Source: JAJRAN01 sp963827135 (GTDB taxonomy: Archaea; Thermoplasmatota; Thermoplasmata; Methanomassiliicoccales; UBA472). From it: DNA of 64,000 nucleotides. The first letter of the stretch is position 1. Every line of letters starts with the position of its first letter. Location: positions 1 to 64,000 of the forward strand of contig CAWGZX010000008.1 in NCBI GenBank assembly GCA_963827135.1, read 5' to 3'. Shown here piece after piece: positions 34,930 through 43,842 of the stretch. Under the pieces are notes generated by a model. It saw nothing but the letters and a program-made list of their open reading frames with translations. It searched no databases and was not told where the DNA came from. Position numbers and translations under genes: made by a program.

Positions 34930-36061
34930 CCCGAGGATCGAGGCCTACGGCGCGAGCAAGTGCGTCGATTGCGGCCGCTGCACTTACGCGTGTCCAGCAT
35001 CGCAGATTGGCGGAGACTTCTCCCCTCGGGGCATAATGGAGAGGATGGAGCTTTCCGGCGAGGTGCCTGCGAACAAGGACATATGGCTTTGCATGACATG
35101 CAAGCAATGCACCCAGATATGCCAGTTCGGGGTGCGGTTCCATGAGGCGGTCAGGGAGATCAGGCCGGACCTGCGCAAGAGATTGCCGCCAGAGCCCAAT
35201 CATGGCGGGGCACCGGAGGCCATAGAGCGCCTCTCCGCTATGCCGGGGATAAGGCCTCGCAAGCAGAGATGGATGACGCCCGATCTGAGACTGGATGGGT
35301 CGTCCGGAACCTTGCTCTTCGTTGGCTGCACGCCCTTCTTCGATGTCATCTTCCGCTACCTGCGCCAGGACCTACTGGAGATCCCAAGGTCCTCGGTTCG
35401 CCTCCTCAATGCCTCGGGGATCTCTCCCCGGCTGCTCATGGACGAGCGGTGCTGCGGCCACGACTCCTATTGGCAGGGCGACATGGAGCTGTTCGAGAAG
35501 GTGGCCAGGCTGAACGTGGAGGCGGTGGAGAGGCTGGGCATCAACGAGCTCGTCGCCTTCTGCCCGGAGTGCATGGTGACATGGAAGCAGACCTATCCCA
35601 AGGTGGTCGGGAAGCTCTCCTTCGAGGTCCGTTCGGTGGCTGAGGTGGTTGCCGAGGCGATAAATGAAGGTCGCTTGGAGCTGACCCGTGCCGAAGAGAG
35701 GCTGACGTACCAGGATCCATGTCGTCTCGGGAGACACTCGGACATCTATGGCGCCCCTCGGAAGGTGCTCGCATCCACAGCTGACCTGGAGGAGATGCCC
35801 CGATCGAGGGAGATGGCGGCCTGCTGCGGCAACTCCTCCTTCGTGAACTGCGCGCCTCAGACCCGTCTATGGCAACTGGAGAGGCTTAAGGAAGGTGCGG
35901 GGACCGGGGCAGAGTGCATGATCACCGCCTGCCCCAAATGCCTGATCCATTTCACATGCGCCATGAACGAGGGGGTCCAGCTCGTGGACCGACCAAGGAT
36001 GCCCATCAGGGACCTTCATGTTCATGCTGCTTCAAGATTGAAGAAGCGACGTGAGGGCTAG
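34910..36061 (+). CDS. HdrD-like protein (HdrC + HdrB fusion)
   Basis: 383 residues from GTG 34910. N-terminus: two [4Fe-4S] motifs (CVDCGRCTYACP, CMTCKQCTQICQ) as in HdrC. C-terminus: two CCG domains, first FVGCTPFFD with RCCGHD and CPEC, second QDPCRLGRHSD with CCGNSS and CPKC, as in HdrB/HdrD and GlcF, which hold noncubane [4Fe-4S] clusters for disulfide chemistry. No heme partner (HdrE) is nearby, so it is probably cytosolic. Its CCG half is clearly related to the first half of the double protein at 40.3 kb. Confidence 0.85.
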   Translation: MLGIPLDPRIEAYGASKCVDCGRCTYACPASQIGGDFSPRGIMERMELSGEVPANKDIWLCMTCKQCTQICQFGVRFHEAVREIRPDLRKRLPPEPNHGGAPEAIERLSAMPGIRPRKQRWMTPDLRLDGSSGTLLFVGCTPFFDVIFRYLRQDLLEIPRSSVRLLNASGISPRLLMDERCCGHDSYWQGDMELFEKVARLNVEAVERLGINELVAFCPECMVTWKQTYPKVVGKLSFEVRSVAEVVAEAINEGRLELTRAEERLTYQDPCRLGRHSDIYGAPRKVLASTADLEEMPRSREMAACCGNSSFVNCAPQTRLWQLERLKEGAGTGAECMITACPKCLIHFTCAMNEGVQLVDRPRMPIRDLHVHAASRLKKRREG

Positions 36062-36064
36062 GCT

Positions 36065-36343
36065 CTATCGCCTTAGGTACTCGTTGATCAGGCTCACCAT
36101 GTTGGAATATGCCTTATGCCCTTTGGGGGTGAGGGTGACCAATTCGTGCCCCTCGTCCAACAAGATTTCGATAAGGTCGCGTTCCTTCATCCAACCCAGA
36201 TATTTGACCAAGGTATCGTAATTGACCCGCGAGGCTAGCTGCAGGCGGGTCTTGAGGATGGGCCCGTCCTCTCGCCATAACCGCTCCAGTATCCTAACGA
36301 GAACGTAGATGTCGGGGCGTTCCATGCCTTCGTTCATCGGCAT
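36065..36343 (-). CDS. Winged-helix DNA-binding protein
   Basis: 92 residues of archaeal PadR/ArsR-like winged helix: VRILERLWREDGPILKTRLQ, VNYDTLVKYLGWMKERDLIE, then wing VTLTPKGHKAYSNM. Small enough to be all DNA-binding domain. Starts 4 bases after the membrane gene on the same strand; the pair is embedded, in reverse, inside the Hdr locus and may regulate it. Confidence 0.75.
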   Translation of the reverse strand: MPMNEGMERPDIYVLVRILERLWREDGPILKTRLQLASRVNYDTLVKYLGWMKERDLIEILLDEGHELVTLTPKGHKAYSNMVSLINEYLRR

Positions 36344-36346
36344 GTC

Positions 36347-37597
36347 TCAACCATCCCCCAGCTGCTCGAGGAACTTCGAGAGCAGCTGCTTCTTGCGCTC
36401 CTCGAACTCATGGGTTAGCCTCGCCTCCTCCAACTCCGACCTCTTCAGAATCCGCCGATAGAGGAGGTACATGGCGAAAAGGGACCCTATCCCAAGCAGC
36501 AGGAGGATTGAGGGCATGCGGGGATCGGAATATGTGCCCAGGCTGCCGACCAGGAAGCTCGACCCCAGGAGGATCAAGAAAAAGAAGATGTAGTAGTGGA
36601 CGGGGTCGCGGTACCAGAAATCCTTTCGCCTTACGCTGAACCAGCCTGGAAGCTCGTCATAGGCAGAGAAGAGAAGCTCGACTGAAGAGCCTTGATTGTC
36701 ATCCCAAGATATTGCCCTCTCTGACCGCAGGGCTAGATCTAGGTCTTGCACCCATTTGCTCAGCCTCAACACCTTTGGCCTGACGCGCCTGTTGATGATG
36801 TAGAGCAGGATGGCGCATCCAGACCATGTCACGAAAAAGCTGACCAGGAGAGAGCCGACCAGCCTGTAGTCGGGCTCGAACAGGGAAGTCAAGGACAGGG
36901 CGGCGAATAAAGCCATCCAGCCCACAAGCCCTACAAGGACGATGACGGTGAGGATGGCATCCTGGTACCCCGAGTTCGCAGCTCGATAGGCTTCATTGGC
37001 CAACCTGCGAGCTTCGGACAAGTTATCGATCAGTAGCTCCTTTGTCTCCCGCCTGCCAGCATCGCACTCCTTCTCTCGAAGGCGCGCCTCATTGCTGCTC
37101 GATCGCAGGAGATCGTCAACGTTCCTCAGCGTCCTTTCGATCTGATACAGATTCAAGGGAACGACCAACCAAGCAAGAAGAGGTATCGCGAAGACGATCA
37201 GAGTAAGCGCGAGAGCGCTCCGGGTCCCATCGATGGAGAAACTGAAGGAGAAGTTGTCCTTTTTTGACGCCTTTATCTTCACCCCGGTCCACGAATCGAA
37301 ATGGACGATTATCCCGGAAGGTGATGACCGCACCTCATACCCAAGCAACTTGAACGAGTGCATAATATCCTCGCTCGTGACATAGAACTCGCTGGAATCG
37401 ATAGGGAAGCGAAGAGAGTAGGTGAGGATGACGGACGCCAGCGCCGGGAGCAGGATTAGGAGCAAAATGGAAAAGCCCCCAACGAGGTCGCCATCCAGCC
37501 CCGGGAGCCCCAAAATGATCCAAACTATCAGCAGGACCGCTATGAACAGTAAGATATCAGCAAGAAGGTACGGCCAAGCCCGGGATTTCATTTCCAC
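36347..37597 (-). CDS. Multi-helix membrane protein, unknown
   Basis: 416 residues. Two hydrophobic pairs at the N-terminus (LLADILLFIAVLLIVWIILG; FSILLLILLPALASVIL), a soluble beta-rich region (SEFYVTSEDIMHSFKLLGYE), then more helices at about 130, 215-260 and 350-385, and a coiled C-terminus. No family recognised. Partner of the winged-helix gene; the two sit between the HdrD-like gene and hdrA on the opposite strand. Confidence 0.6.
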   Translation of the reverse strand: MEMKSRAWPYLLADILLFIAVLLIVWIILGLPGLDGDLVGGFSILLLILLPALASVILTYSLRFPIDSSEFYVTSEDIMHSFKLLGYEVRSSPSGIIVHFDSWTGVKIKASKKDNFSFSFSIDGTRSALALTLIVFAIPLLAWLVVPLNLYQIERTLRNVDDLLRSSSNEARLREKECDAGRRETKELLIDNLSEARRLANEAYRAANSGYQDAILTVIVLVGLVGWMALFAALSLTSLFEPDYRLVGSLLVSFFVTWSGCAILLYIINRRVRPKVLRLSKWVQDLDLALRSERAISWDDNQGSSVELLFSAYDELPGWFSVRRKDFWYRDPVHYYIFFFLILLGSSFLVGSLGTYSDPRMPSILLLLGIGSLFAMYLLYRRILKRSELEEARLTHEFEERKKQLLSKFLEQLGDG

Positions 37598-37727
37598 TCA
37601 TGCTTCCATGCGCGGGTAGGGTTCTAAGCATTACTCCTCCCCGATGAGTGCGCAGTCCCACCAGCGGGGGCCAACCGAATGTTCTGACGAAAGCTTTACC
37701 TACAATCCAACTGGTGAAGTGTCAAAT

Positions 37728-40289
37728 ATGGACCGAAGAGGGGGCGACGAGGCAAAGACCGGCATATTCATCTGCCACTGCGGCACCAATATCGCTGGCA
37801 CTGTGGACGTGGCTGCCCTCAAGGATTATTTTTCGAAGAAGGGGCATGTGGTCATCGACCATCTCTTCCTCTGCTCTCAGGCGGGGCAAGACGCAATTAG
37901 GAGGTCGATAAAGGAACGAGGACTAGACCGGGTGGTCATCGCCTCCTGCTCACCCAAGCACCATGGCAATATCTTCAAGGAGTGCGTGGGCAAGGAGCTC
38001 AATCCCTACATGTGGGACATGGCGAACATCCGCGAGCAGTGCGCCTGGACCACCGATGACCGAGAAAAGGCCACCAAGAAGGCCAAGGCCATAATCGCTG
38101 GCTCGCTGGCCAGGGTCAAGCAGCACCATCCGATCGATGTCTCATCGGTCCCGGTCGTAAGGAAGGTGGCGGTGATCGGCGCGGGCATTGCCGGCCTACA
38201 TGCCTCGCTGGAGTTGGCCGACAAGGGCCTGGAGGTCTTCCTTATTGAGAAGGAGCCGATCCTGGGCGGCAACATGGTCAGGTTGGACCGGACCTTCCCT
38301 ACGGACGATTGTGCCATGTGCACCATCTCGCCCATCCTCAACCAGGTCATGGCCGAGCCGAGGATCCATGTCCTGACCATGTCCGAGGTCAAGGAGGTCG
38401 ACGGTCGTCCTGGGGACTATATGCTGACGGTCCACCAAAGGCCACGATACGTGGACCATGAGAGATGCACTGGATGCTCGGCCTGCGCCCTCAGCCAGGT
38501 CCCCCTCGAATCCGGTCTGATCGTCAAGGAGGGCCTGGTGGACCGGATACGTATCGACCCCGAGAAGTGCAAAGCTTGCGGGGCCTGCGCCAAGAAGTGC
38601 AAGTTCGGGGCGCTGGTACAATCGGAGAAGAGCGCCAAGCCATCCTATAACACCAACAACTGCGTGGGATGCTGGGAGTGCCTCGAGGCATGCAAGTTCG
38701 ATTCCCTGAAGCTGATCAATGTCTGTCCGGTGGTGACACCGTCCGAGTTCGACCTCGGCATCGGCTTCAGGAAGGCCATCTACATCCCCAACGCCCAGGG
38801 GGTCCCATTGAAGTACCTTAGGGACGCGGGACGCTGCCTGAAGCTCACCGACAGGATGGATTGCCTGGGCTGTACCAAGGCCTGCTCCGCCGGTGCCATA
38901 AAGGACGAGGACGAGGAGGTCGAGGAGCAGATCAACGTCGGCGCGATCCTCGTCGCCACTGGCTACAAGCAGATCGACCTCGCCGGCACCGAGTACCATC
39001 TGGAGCATCCGAATGTGATTACCGGGCTGGAGCTGGAGCGGTTGCTCAGCCCAGCGGGACCCACCCAAGGGGAGCTGCTGAGGCCGAGCGATTCCAAGCC
39101 CCCTGAGAGCGTGGTATTTGTGCAATGCGCCGGCTCCCGCGACCGCCGCCGCAAGGAATACTGCTCCAAGGTCTGCTGCATGTATGCCACCAAGAACGCC
39201 CGCTTGATCAAGCGCGAGAATCCTGGCGTGGACGTCAGGGTCTGCTACACCGACCTCCGGGCCGCCGGTCGCGGATATGAGGAGTACTTCGACCAGGCCA
39301 GGGAGATCGGCATAGAGTACGTGCGTGGCAACGTGGGAGAGGTCGTGCCGATCGGGGATAGGCTGCTGGTCAAGCTGGAGAACACCTTCCTTGGAGAGCC
39401 GGACGACATCGAGGCGGACCTAGTGGTGCTGTCGGTGGCCATGGAGCCGTCCTATGGCACGCTGGAGATGGAGAGGATCGTCCCGCTGGTAGCAGGGAAG
39501 GACGGTTTCATCGCCCCCTTGCATGTGAAGATCGCCCCCGTGGACACGACAAGCGCGGGCATCTTCGTCTGCGGCACGGCCGAGGCGCCGAAGCCGATCC
39601 AGGAATGCATCACCGATGCAGGGGCGGCCGCCTCGCGCGCATCCAGCTTCCTCAAGAACGATGAGATGCGCGTCGACCTGGTGACGGCGCACATCGACCC
39701 GAGGAGGTGCATCTCCTGCGGCAGGTGCGAGGAGTGGTGCGACTACGACGCCATCGAATCCGATGATGCTGGATATCGAGTCCTGGAGGTCTCTTGCCGG
39801 GCGTGCGGGAGATGCGCGGCCAACTGCCCGGCCAACGCCATCGACCTAAGGCTGAACAGCGACCTGCAGCTAGAGGCGAACGCCACTGGCATCCTCAGCG
39901 AGGACAAGGACTCGATCATCGTGTACGCATGCGAGCAATGCGGGTACAACGCCGCCGACCTGGCCGGAACGGCCAAGAGGAGATATTCCACAGAGGTCAA
40001 GGTGATTAAGGTGCCGTGCTCGGGCCGCGTCTCGGCGGCGCAGATGATACTTCCCTTCGAGAAAGGCGCAAAGGGGGTCATGGTGGCGGCGTGTCTCGAG
40101 GGCCAATGCCATTTCATCGACGGAAACACCGATTCCAAGCGGAGGTCGGAGGAGGTCAGACGAGCCCTGGACCTCATGGGCATCGGGTCGGGCAGGCTGC
40201 AGTTCTCCAACATCTCCTCGTCCGAGGGGGACAAGTTCGTCCAGGCCGTTGAGAGGATCATAGAAGCGGTGAAGGAGGACGAGCGATGA
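37728..40289 (+). CDS. hdrA: HdrA fused to MvhD, with inserted ferredoxin motifs
   Basis: 853 residues from ATG 37728 (an ATG at 37644 lies in frame). N-terminal HdrA cap (GIFICHCGTNIAGTVDVAAL), FAD domain VAVIGAGIAGLHASLELADKG with TFPTDDCAMCTISP, then ferredoxin motifs, a second flavin segment (ILVATGYKQID, VVFVQCAGSRDRR) and C-terminal 2[4Fe-4S] (CISCGRCEEWC, CRACGRCAANC). Residues from about 727 are an MvhD domain (YACEQCGYNAADLAG, PCSGRVSAAQMI, CLEGQCHFIDGN). The first ferredoxin motif CTGCSAC (247-253) lacks its fourth Cys; that CP pair appears at 333-334 after a 76-residue insert carrying two whole motifs. HdrA bifurcates electrons by flavin. Confidence 0.9.
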   Translation: MDRRGGDEAKTGIFICHCGTNIAGTVDVAALKDYFSKKGHVVIDHLFLCSQAGQDAIRRSIKERGLDRVVIASCSPKHHGNIFKECVGKELNPYMWDMANIREQCAWTTDDREKATKKAKAIIAGSLARVKQHHPIDVSSVPVVRKVAVIGAGIAGLHASLELADKGLEVFLIEKEPILGGNMVRLDRTFPTDDCAMCTISPILNQVMAEPRIHVLTMSEVKEVDGRPGDYMLTVHQRPRYVDHERCTGCSACALSQVPLESGLIVKEGLVDRIRIDPEKCKACGACAKKCKFGALVQSEKSAKPSYNTNNCVGCWECLEACKFDSLKLINVCPVVTPSEFDLGIGFRKAIYIPNAQGVPLKYLRDAGRCLKLTDRMDCLGCTKACSAGAIKDEDEEVEEQINVGAILVATGYKQIDLAGTEYHLEHPNVITGLELERLLSPAGPTQGELLRPSDSKPPESVVFVQCAGSRDRRRKEYCSKVCCMYATKNARLIKRENPGVDVRVCYTDLRAAGRGYEEYFDQAREIGIEYVRGNVGEVVPIGDRLLVKLENTFLGEPDDIEADLVVLSVAMEPSYGTLEMERIVPLVAGKDGFIAPLHVKIAPVDTTSAGIFVCGTAEAPKPIQECITDAGAAASRASSFLKNDEMRVDLVTAHIDPRRCISCGRCEEWCDYDAIESDDAGYRVLEVSCRACGRCAANCPANAIDLRLNSDLQLEANATGILSEDKDSIIVYACEQCGYNAADLAGTAKRRYSTEVKVIKVPCSGRVSAAQMILPFEKGAKGVMVAACLEGQCHFIDGNTDSKRRSEEVRRALDLMGIGSGRLQFSNISSSEGDKFVQAVERIIEAVKEDER

Positions 40290-42184
40290 ACAACTGCCCC
40301 TCGGTCTTCCAGGACGCGAGCGTGGAGTGCGTGACCTGCAAGCGCTGCCAGGCGGCGTGCCCCACGAAGGTCGACCTCACGGAGATCGTCCGGCTCAAGC
40401 GCTACCTGGACCGGCCCAGGGGCTCGCACCGCGACCTCTTCCTGCTCGCCCAGAAGCTCCAGGCGAGGAGCGAAGCGACCCCATGGCTCTCACCAGAGCT
40501 CGACACCGGACGGGACGATATCTATTACTTCCCTGGTTGCCAACCGATAATGGACGAGCTGATCGAGGGCGCCACCGACTTCAAGCGGGCGTCCAATGCC
40601 GGGGTGGCGCTGCTCAACCACCTGGGCATTTCTCCCAAGATCGTCTACGGATGCTGCGGCCATGACCTGTACTACTCTGGGAACCTGGAGCATTTCGGGC
40701 TGGTCCACAAGAGGCTTTCTTCCATACATGGGAAGGTCGTCACGGGCTGCGCTGAGTGCTACCACAGCCTGAAGAGCCTGCATGGAGTGGACGCGATCCA
40801 CATTTCCGAGCTGCTGGCGGAGAGGTTGAAGCGGGATTTGCCTTCCGCGCACGCGGGCACCAAGGTGACCTTCCACGACCCTTGCAGGCTAGGTCTTCAT
40901 CATGGCATCTATGATGCGCCCCGGGAAGTTCTTACCAAGGTCGCCGACCTCAAGGAGATGGAGAGCACGAGGGAGAGCGCGATTTGCTGTGGCGTCTCGG
41001 CCTGGATGAACTGCAATCCCGCGTCCAAGCTGGCCAGGATGAAGCGGCTCAGGCAGGCCTCGGATGTCCAAGCCGAAGTGCTGGTGACGACATGCTCCAA
41101 GTGCCAAACGCACTTGAGCTGCGTCTACCGAGAGGAGTCCTATGATGGGGACCCAAAGGAGCTCCAGGTCCTCGACCTGCAGGAGTTCGTGGCCGACGCC
41201 TTGGGGGTCCGGGTGCCGGAGTCGGTGGCCAAGGCGGTGAAGGGCAGGAGACCCGAACCCCTGGACGAGGAGCTCGCCTTGGAGGGCGTGCTATCGGAGG
41301 AAGGGGCGAGGAACGCCTTCGCCTGCACTACTTGCGAGAGATGCAAGGTCGAGTGCGAGTACGCTTACGAAGCGGTCCATGACGTGGAATCGCTGAGGAG
41401 GGCGGCGGTGGCGAGCGGGCGCGGGCCCGAGCAACACCTGGCAATCGCCGAGAAGGTCAGGACGAGCGGGAATGTCTTCGGAGAACCCTCGGGATATTCC
41501 AGGTCACGCGAGGGCGCCGAGTACGTCTACTTCCCTGGTTGCGTGGCGCTGTTCCGCAGGCGCTCCCTGCTCGATGCCACGTTGAAGGTGCTCGAAGCCT
41601 TGGGCCTCGATTATGAGGTACCATCCGACCTGGTGTGCTGCGGCAGCGTTCTCAAGCGCACAGGGCACGACCTATCCCAGGTAATGGAGCAGAATCTAAG
41701 GACGCTGAGGGGCAGGAAGGTGGTGACCTCCTGCGCCGGCTGCTATTCCACGCTGAAGACCGATTACGAGGGGCTTGACGTCGTCCATATCTCCCAGCTG
41801 CTGGCCGCAAGGTCGGGGGATCTGCAACTAGGCCGGCTAGACATGGAGCTGGCGTACCACGATCCTTGTCATCTAGGAAGGAGGATGTCCGTCTACGAAG
41901 AGCCGAGGAAGGTGCTCGCCTCGATCCCTGGCATCAGGGTCAAGGAGTTCTCCTCATCCAAGGAGAAGGCCACATGCTGTGGCGGCGGAGGAGGGGTGCG
42001 ATCGGCCAGGAAGGACCTATCCACCAAGCTAGGCTCGGAGAAGGCCAAGGAGGCAAAGGAGATGATGGTGGGGGTGATTGCCACCGCCTGTCCTTTCTGC
42101 GAGGTCAACCTCGAGGACTGCGGGGCCGAAGTGCTGGACATCGTGGAGCTGGTCGCCAGGGCGCTTAAGGAGGGAGGGGCTTGA
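40286..42184 (+). CDS. Double HdrD-like protein with four CCG domains
   Basis: 632 residues, two tandem halves. Half one: CVTCKRCQAACP, CCG1 (PGCQPIMDEL, GCCGHDLYYSGN, GCAECY), CCG2 (DPCRLGLHHG, CCGVSAWMN, CSKC). Half two: CTTCERCKVECE, CCG3 (PGCVALFRRR, CCGSVLKRTGHD, CAGCY), CCG4 (DPCHLGRRMS, CCGGGGGVRS, CPFC). Each half resembles HdrB/GlcF and should hold two noncubane clusters, so four disulfide-type active sites are possible. Start overlaps hdrA by 4 bases and its stop overlaps hdrC, so it is part of one translational unit with hdrABC. Confidence 0.82.
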   Translation: MNNCPSVFQDASVECVTCKRCQAACPTKVDLTEIVRLKRYLDRPRGSHRDLFLLAQKLQARSEATPWLSPELDTGRDDIYYFPGCQPIMDELIEGATDFKRASNAGVALLNHLGISPKIVYGCCGHDLYYSGNLEHFGLVHKRLSSIHGKVVTGCAECYHSLKSLHGVDAIHISELLAERLKRDLPSAHAGTKVTFHDPCRLGLHHGIYDAPREVLTKVADLKEMESTRESAICCGVSAWMNCNPASKLARMKRLRQASDVQAEVLVTTCSKCQTHLSCVYREESYDGDPKELQVLDLQEFVADALGVRVPESVAKAVKGRRPEPLDEELALEGVLSEEGARNAFACTTCERCKVECEYAYEAVHDVESLRRAAVASGRGPEQHLAIAEKVRTSGNVFGEPSGYSRSREGAEYVYFPGCVALFRRRSLLDATLKVLEALGLDYEVPSDLVCCGSVLKRTGHDLSQVMEQNLRTLRGRKVVTSCAGCYSTLKTDYEGLDVVHISQLLAARSGDLQLGRLDMELAYHDPCHLGRRMSVYEEPRKVLASIPGIRVKEFSSSKEKATCCGGGGGVRSARKDLSTKLGSEKAKEAKEMMVGVIATACPFCEVNLEDCGAEVLDIVELVARALKEGGA

Positions 42185-42657
42185 GCCGCGACCTGAGGGA
42201 GGAGCTGAAGGATTTCGACCTGGCCAAGTGCGTCCAATGCGGCAAGTGCACCGCCTCCTGCACTTCGGGAAGGGACTCCAACCTGAGGACGCGCAGGTTG
42301 GTCCTCCTTGTCAAGTCCGGAAAGGATGTCAGCACGGATAGGGACTTGTGGGCCTGTACCACCTGTTACACCTGCCAAGAGCGCTGCCCCAAGGGGGTCA
42401 AGGTCACTGATGCCATAATCCGCATCCGCAACGCCGCGGCCCGGTCGGGCAACAGGCCGAGCATCCATCTCACTGCCATCCGCAGCCTGCTCGATTCCTC
42501 GGATGGATTCCCCATCACACCGGATGTGACCAGGATACGTTCCATGATCGGACTGCCAATCGCCCCCTTTGACGTGGCGCATGATGAGAGAGAGAAGGAG
42601 AGGTTCCGCAAGCTGGTGAGCTCGCTGACCATCCACGATATGTTCAAGGAGGGATGA
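42181..42657 (+). CDS. hdrC: Heterodisulfide reductase subunit C
   Basis: 158 residues from TTG 42181, overlapping the previous stop by 4 bases. Two [4Fe-4S] motifs (CVQCGKCTASC, CTTCYTCQERCP) flanked by GRDSNLRTRRLVLL and RIRNAAARSGNRP, as in HdrC. It ferries electrons between HdrA and HdrB. Followed one base later by hdrB (TGA then G then ATG shared). Confidence 0.9.
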   Translation: MSRDLREELKDFDLAKCVQCGKCTASCTSGRDSNLRTRRLVLLVKSGKDVSTDRDLWACTTCYTCQERCPKGVKVTDAIIRIRNAAARSGNRPSIHLTAIRSLLDSSDGFPITPDVTRIRSMIGLPIAPFDVAHDEREKERFRKLVSSLTIHDMFKEG

Positions 42658-42658
42658 G

Positions 42659-43543
42659 ATGAGCTACGCCCTCTTCCCCGGCTGCATCGCTCGCAACATG
42701 TACCCCTCAATCGAGAAGTCGACGAGGGTGGTGTTCAAGGAGCTTGGCCTGGAAATGGTGGAGGTCAAGTTCACCTGCTGCCCGGCGCCGGGGGTGATAC
42801 GCAGCTATGACTTCGACTCGTGGCTGGTCATCGCCGCCCGGAACCTGGCCGCAGCGGAGGAGAAGGGGGCGGACCTCATCACCATCTGCAACGGCTGCTA
42901 CGGGACGCTGGAAGCTGCCTATAGGCATCTGAGCAAGCACCCCGAGAGCGTGGCGATGGTGAACGCGAAGCTCTCTGGAATCGACATGAGGTACGAAGGC
43001 ACCTCCAAGGTAGTGCATTTCGTGGACGTCCTCGACTCCATGCTGCCACAGATAGCCATGAAGATGAAAGTGGAGCTGGGATTGAGGGTCGCCATCCATT
43101 ACGGTTGCCATTATCTCAAGCCTTCGTGCGATTCGGGAAGGAACGTGGAGAGCCCTGAGGTGTTGGAAAGGATGGTGCGGGCCTTGGGATGCGAGAGCGT
43201 GGACTTCCCGGAGAAGCTGAGCTGCTGCGGCGCGGGAGGAGGGGTCTGGAGCGGCGACGAGAAGGTCTCCCTCGGGATCCTGGACCGAAAGATGCGCTTC
43301 ATCAAGGAATCAGGAGCGGACTGCATCCTGGACATCTGCCCCTTCTGCCATCTGCAGCTGGACCAGGGACAGAAGCGCCTCAAGAACCGTTACGATGTCC
43401 CCGTGCTGCACCTCAACCAGCTGATCGGCCTCTCCTTCGGCATCAAGGACAAGGTGCTGGGGGTCCACACGCACATGGTGGCCACGCGAGACATCGCTAA
43501 GAAGGCCAAGAGGGCCAGGATGGACCTCGAGGCCGAAAACTAG
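42659..43543 (+). CDS. hdrB: Heterodisulfide reductase subunit B
   Basis: 294 residues. Two CCG domains: FPGCIARNMYPS with FTCCPAPG and CNGCYG; HYGCHYLKPSCD with SCCGAGGGVWSG and CPFC. In methanogens HdrB reduces CoM-S-S-CoB; without visible mcr the disulfide substrate here is open. Directly behind hdrC. The C-terminus is a basic helix (KKAKRARMDLEAE). Confidence 0.92.
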   Translation: MSYALFPGCIARNMYPSIEKSTRVVFKELGLEMVEVKFTCCPAPGVIRSYDFDSWLVIAARNLAAAEEKGADLITICNGCYGTLEAAYRHLSKHPESVAMVNAKLSGIDMRYEGTSKVVHFVDVLDSMLPQIAMKMKVELGLRVAIHYGCHYLKPSCDSGRNVESPEVLERMVRALGCESVDFPEKLSCCGAGGGVWSGDEKVSLGILDRKMRFIKESGADCILDICPFCHLQLDQGQKRLKNRYDVPVLHLNQLIGLSFGIKDKVLGVHTHMVATRDIAKKAKRARMDLEAEN

Positions 43544-43551
43544 GGCCTGAT

Positions 43552-43743
43552 CTACTTCTCTTCCTCATCGAAGACTATCGGCCTGCCTTCCTTCTTCGCC
43601 TTCATGTGCCCACCAGGCCCTCCCCTCTCCTCACGCGCCTTGTCCACGCACTCCTCGCTGTCACAGAGGAAGGCGGCGAACGCGAACTGCTTCGCCTGCT
43701 TGCCACAGAACTGGCATTTCTCCGACTCGATCCAATCCGCCAT
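43552..43743 (-). CDS. 63-residue small metal-binding protein
   Basis: ATG 43743 to a stop at 43552. CQFCGKQAKQF and CDSEEC make a four-Cys zinc-binding motif, followed by a basic then acidic tail (FDEEEK end). The rest of the frame upstream is not supported as coding. Sits in reverse between hdrB and a zinc-ribbon membrane gene. Function unknown. Confidence 0.55.
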   Translation of the reverse strand: MADWIESEKCQFCGKQAKQFAFAAFLCDSEECVDKAREERGGPGGHMKAKKEGRPIVFDEEEK

Positions 43744-43842
43744 CGAGCACGAATGATGGCGAGGGGGCAATATGACGTTTGCGCCGAGAGCTTCGCCGCA
43801 ATCGAGGATGCATCCTAAATACCGTGAAGGGACATTCCTGGG

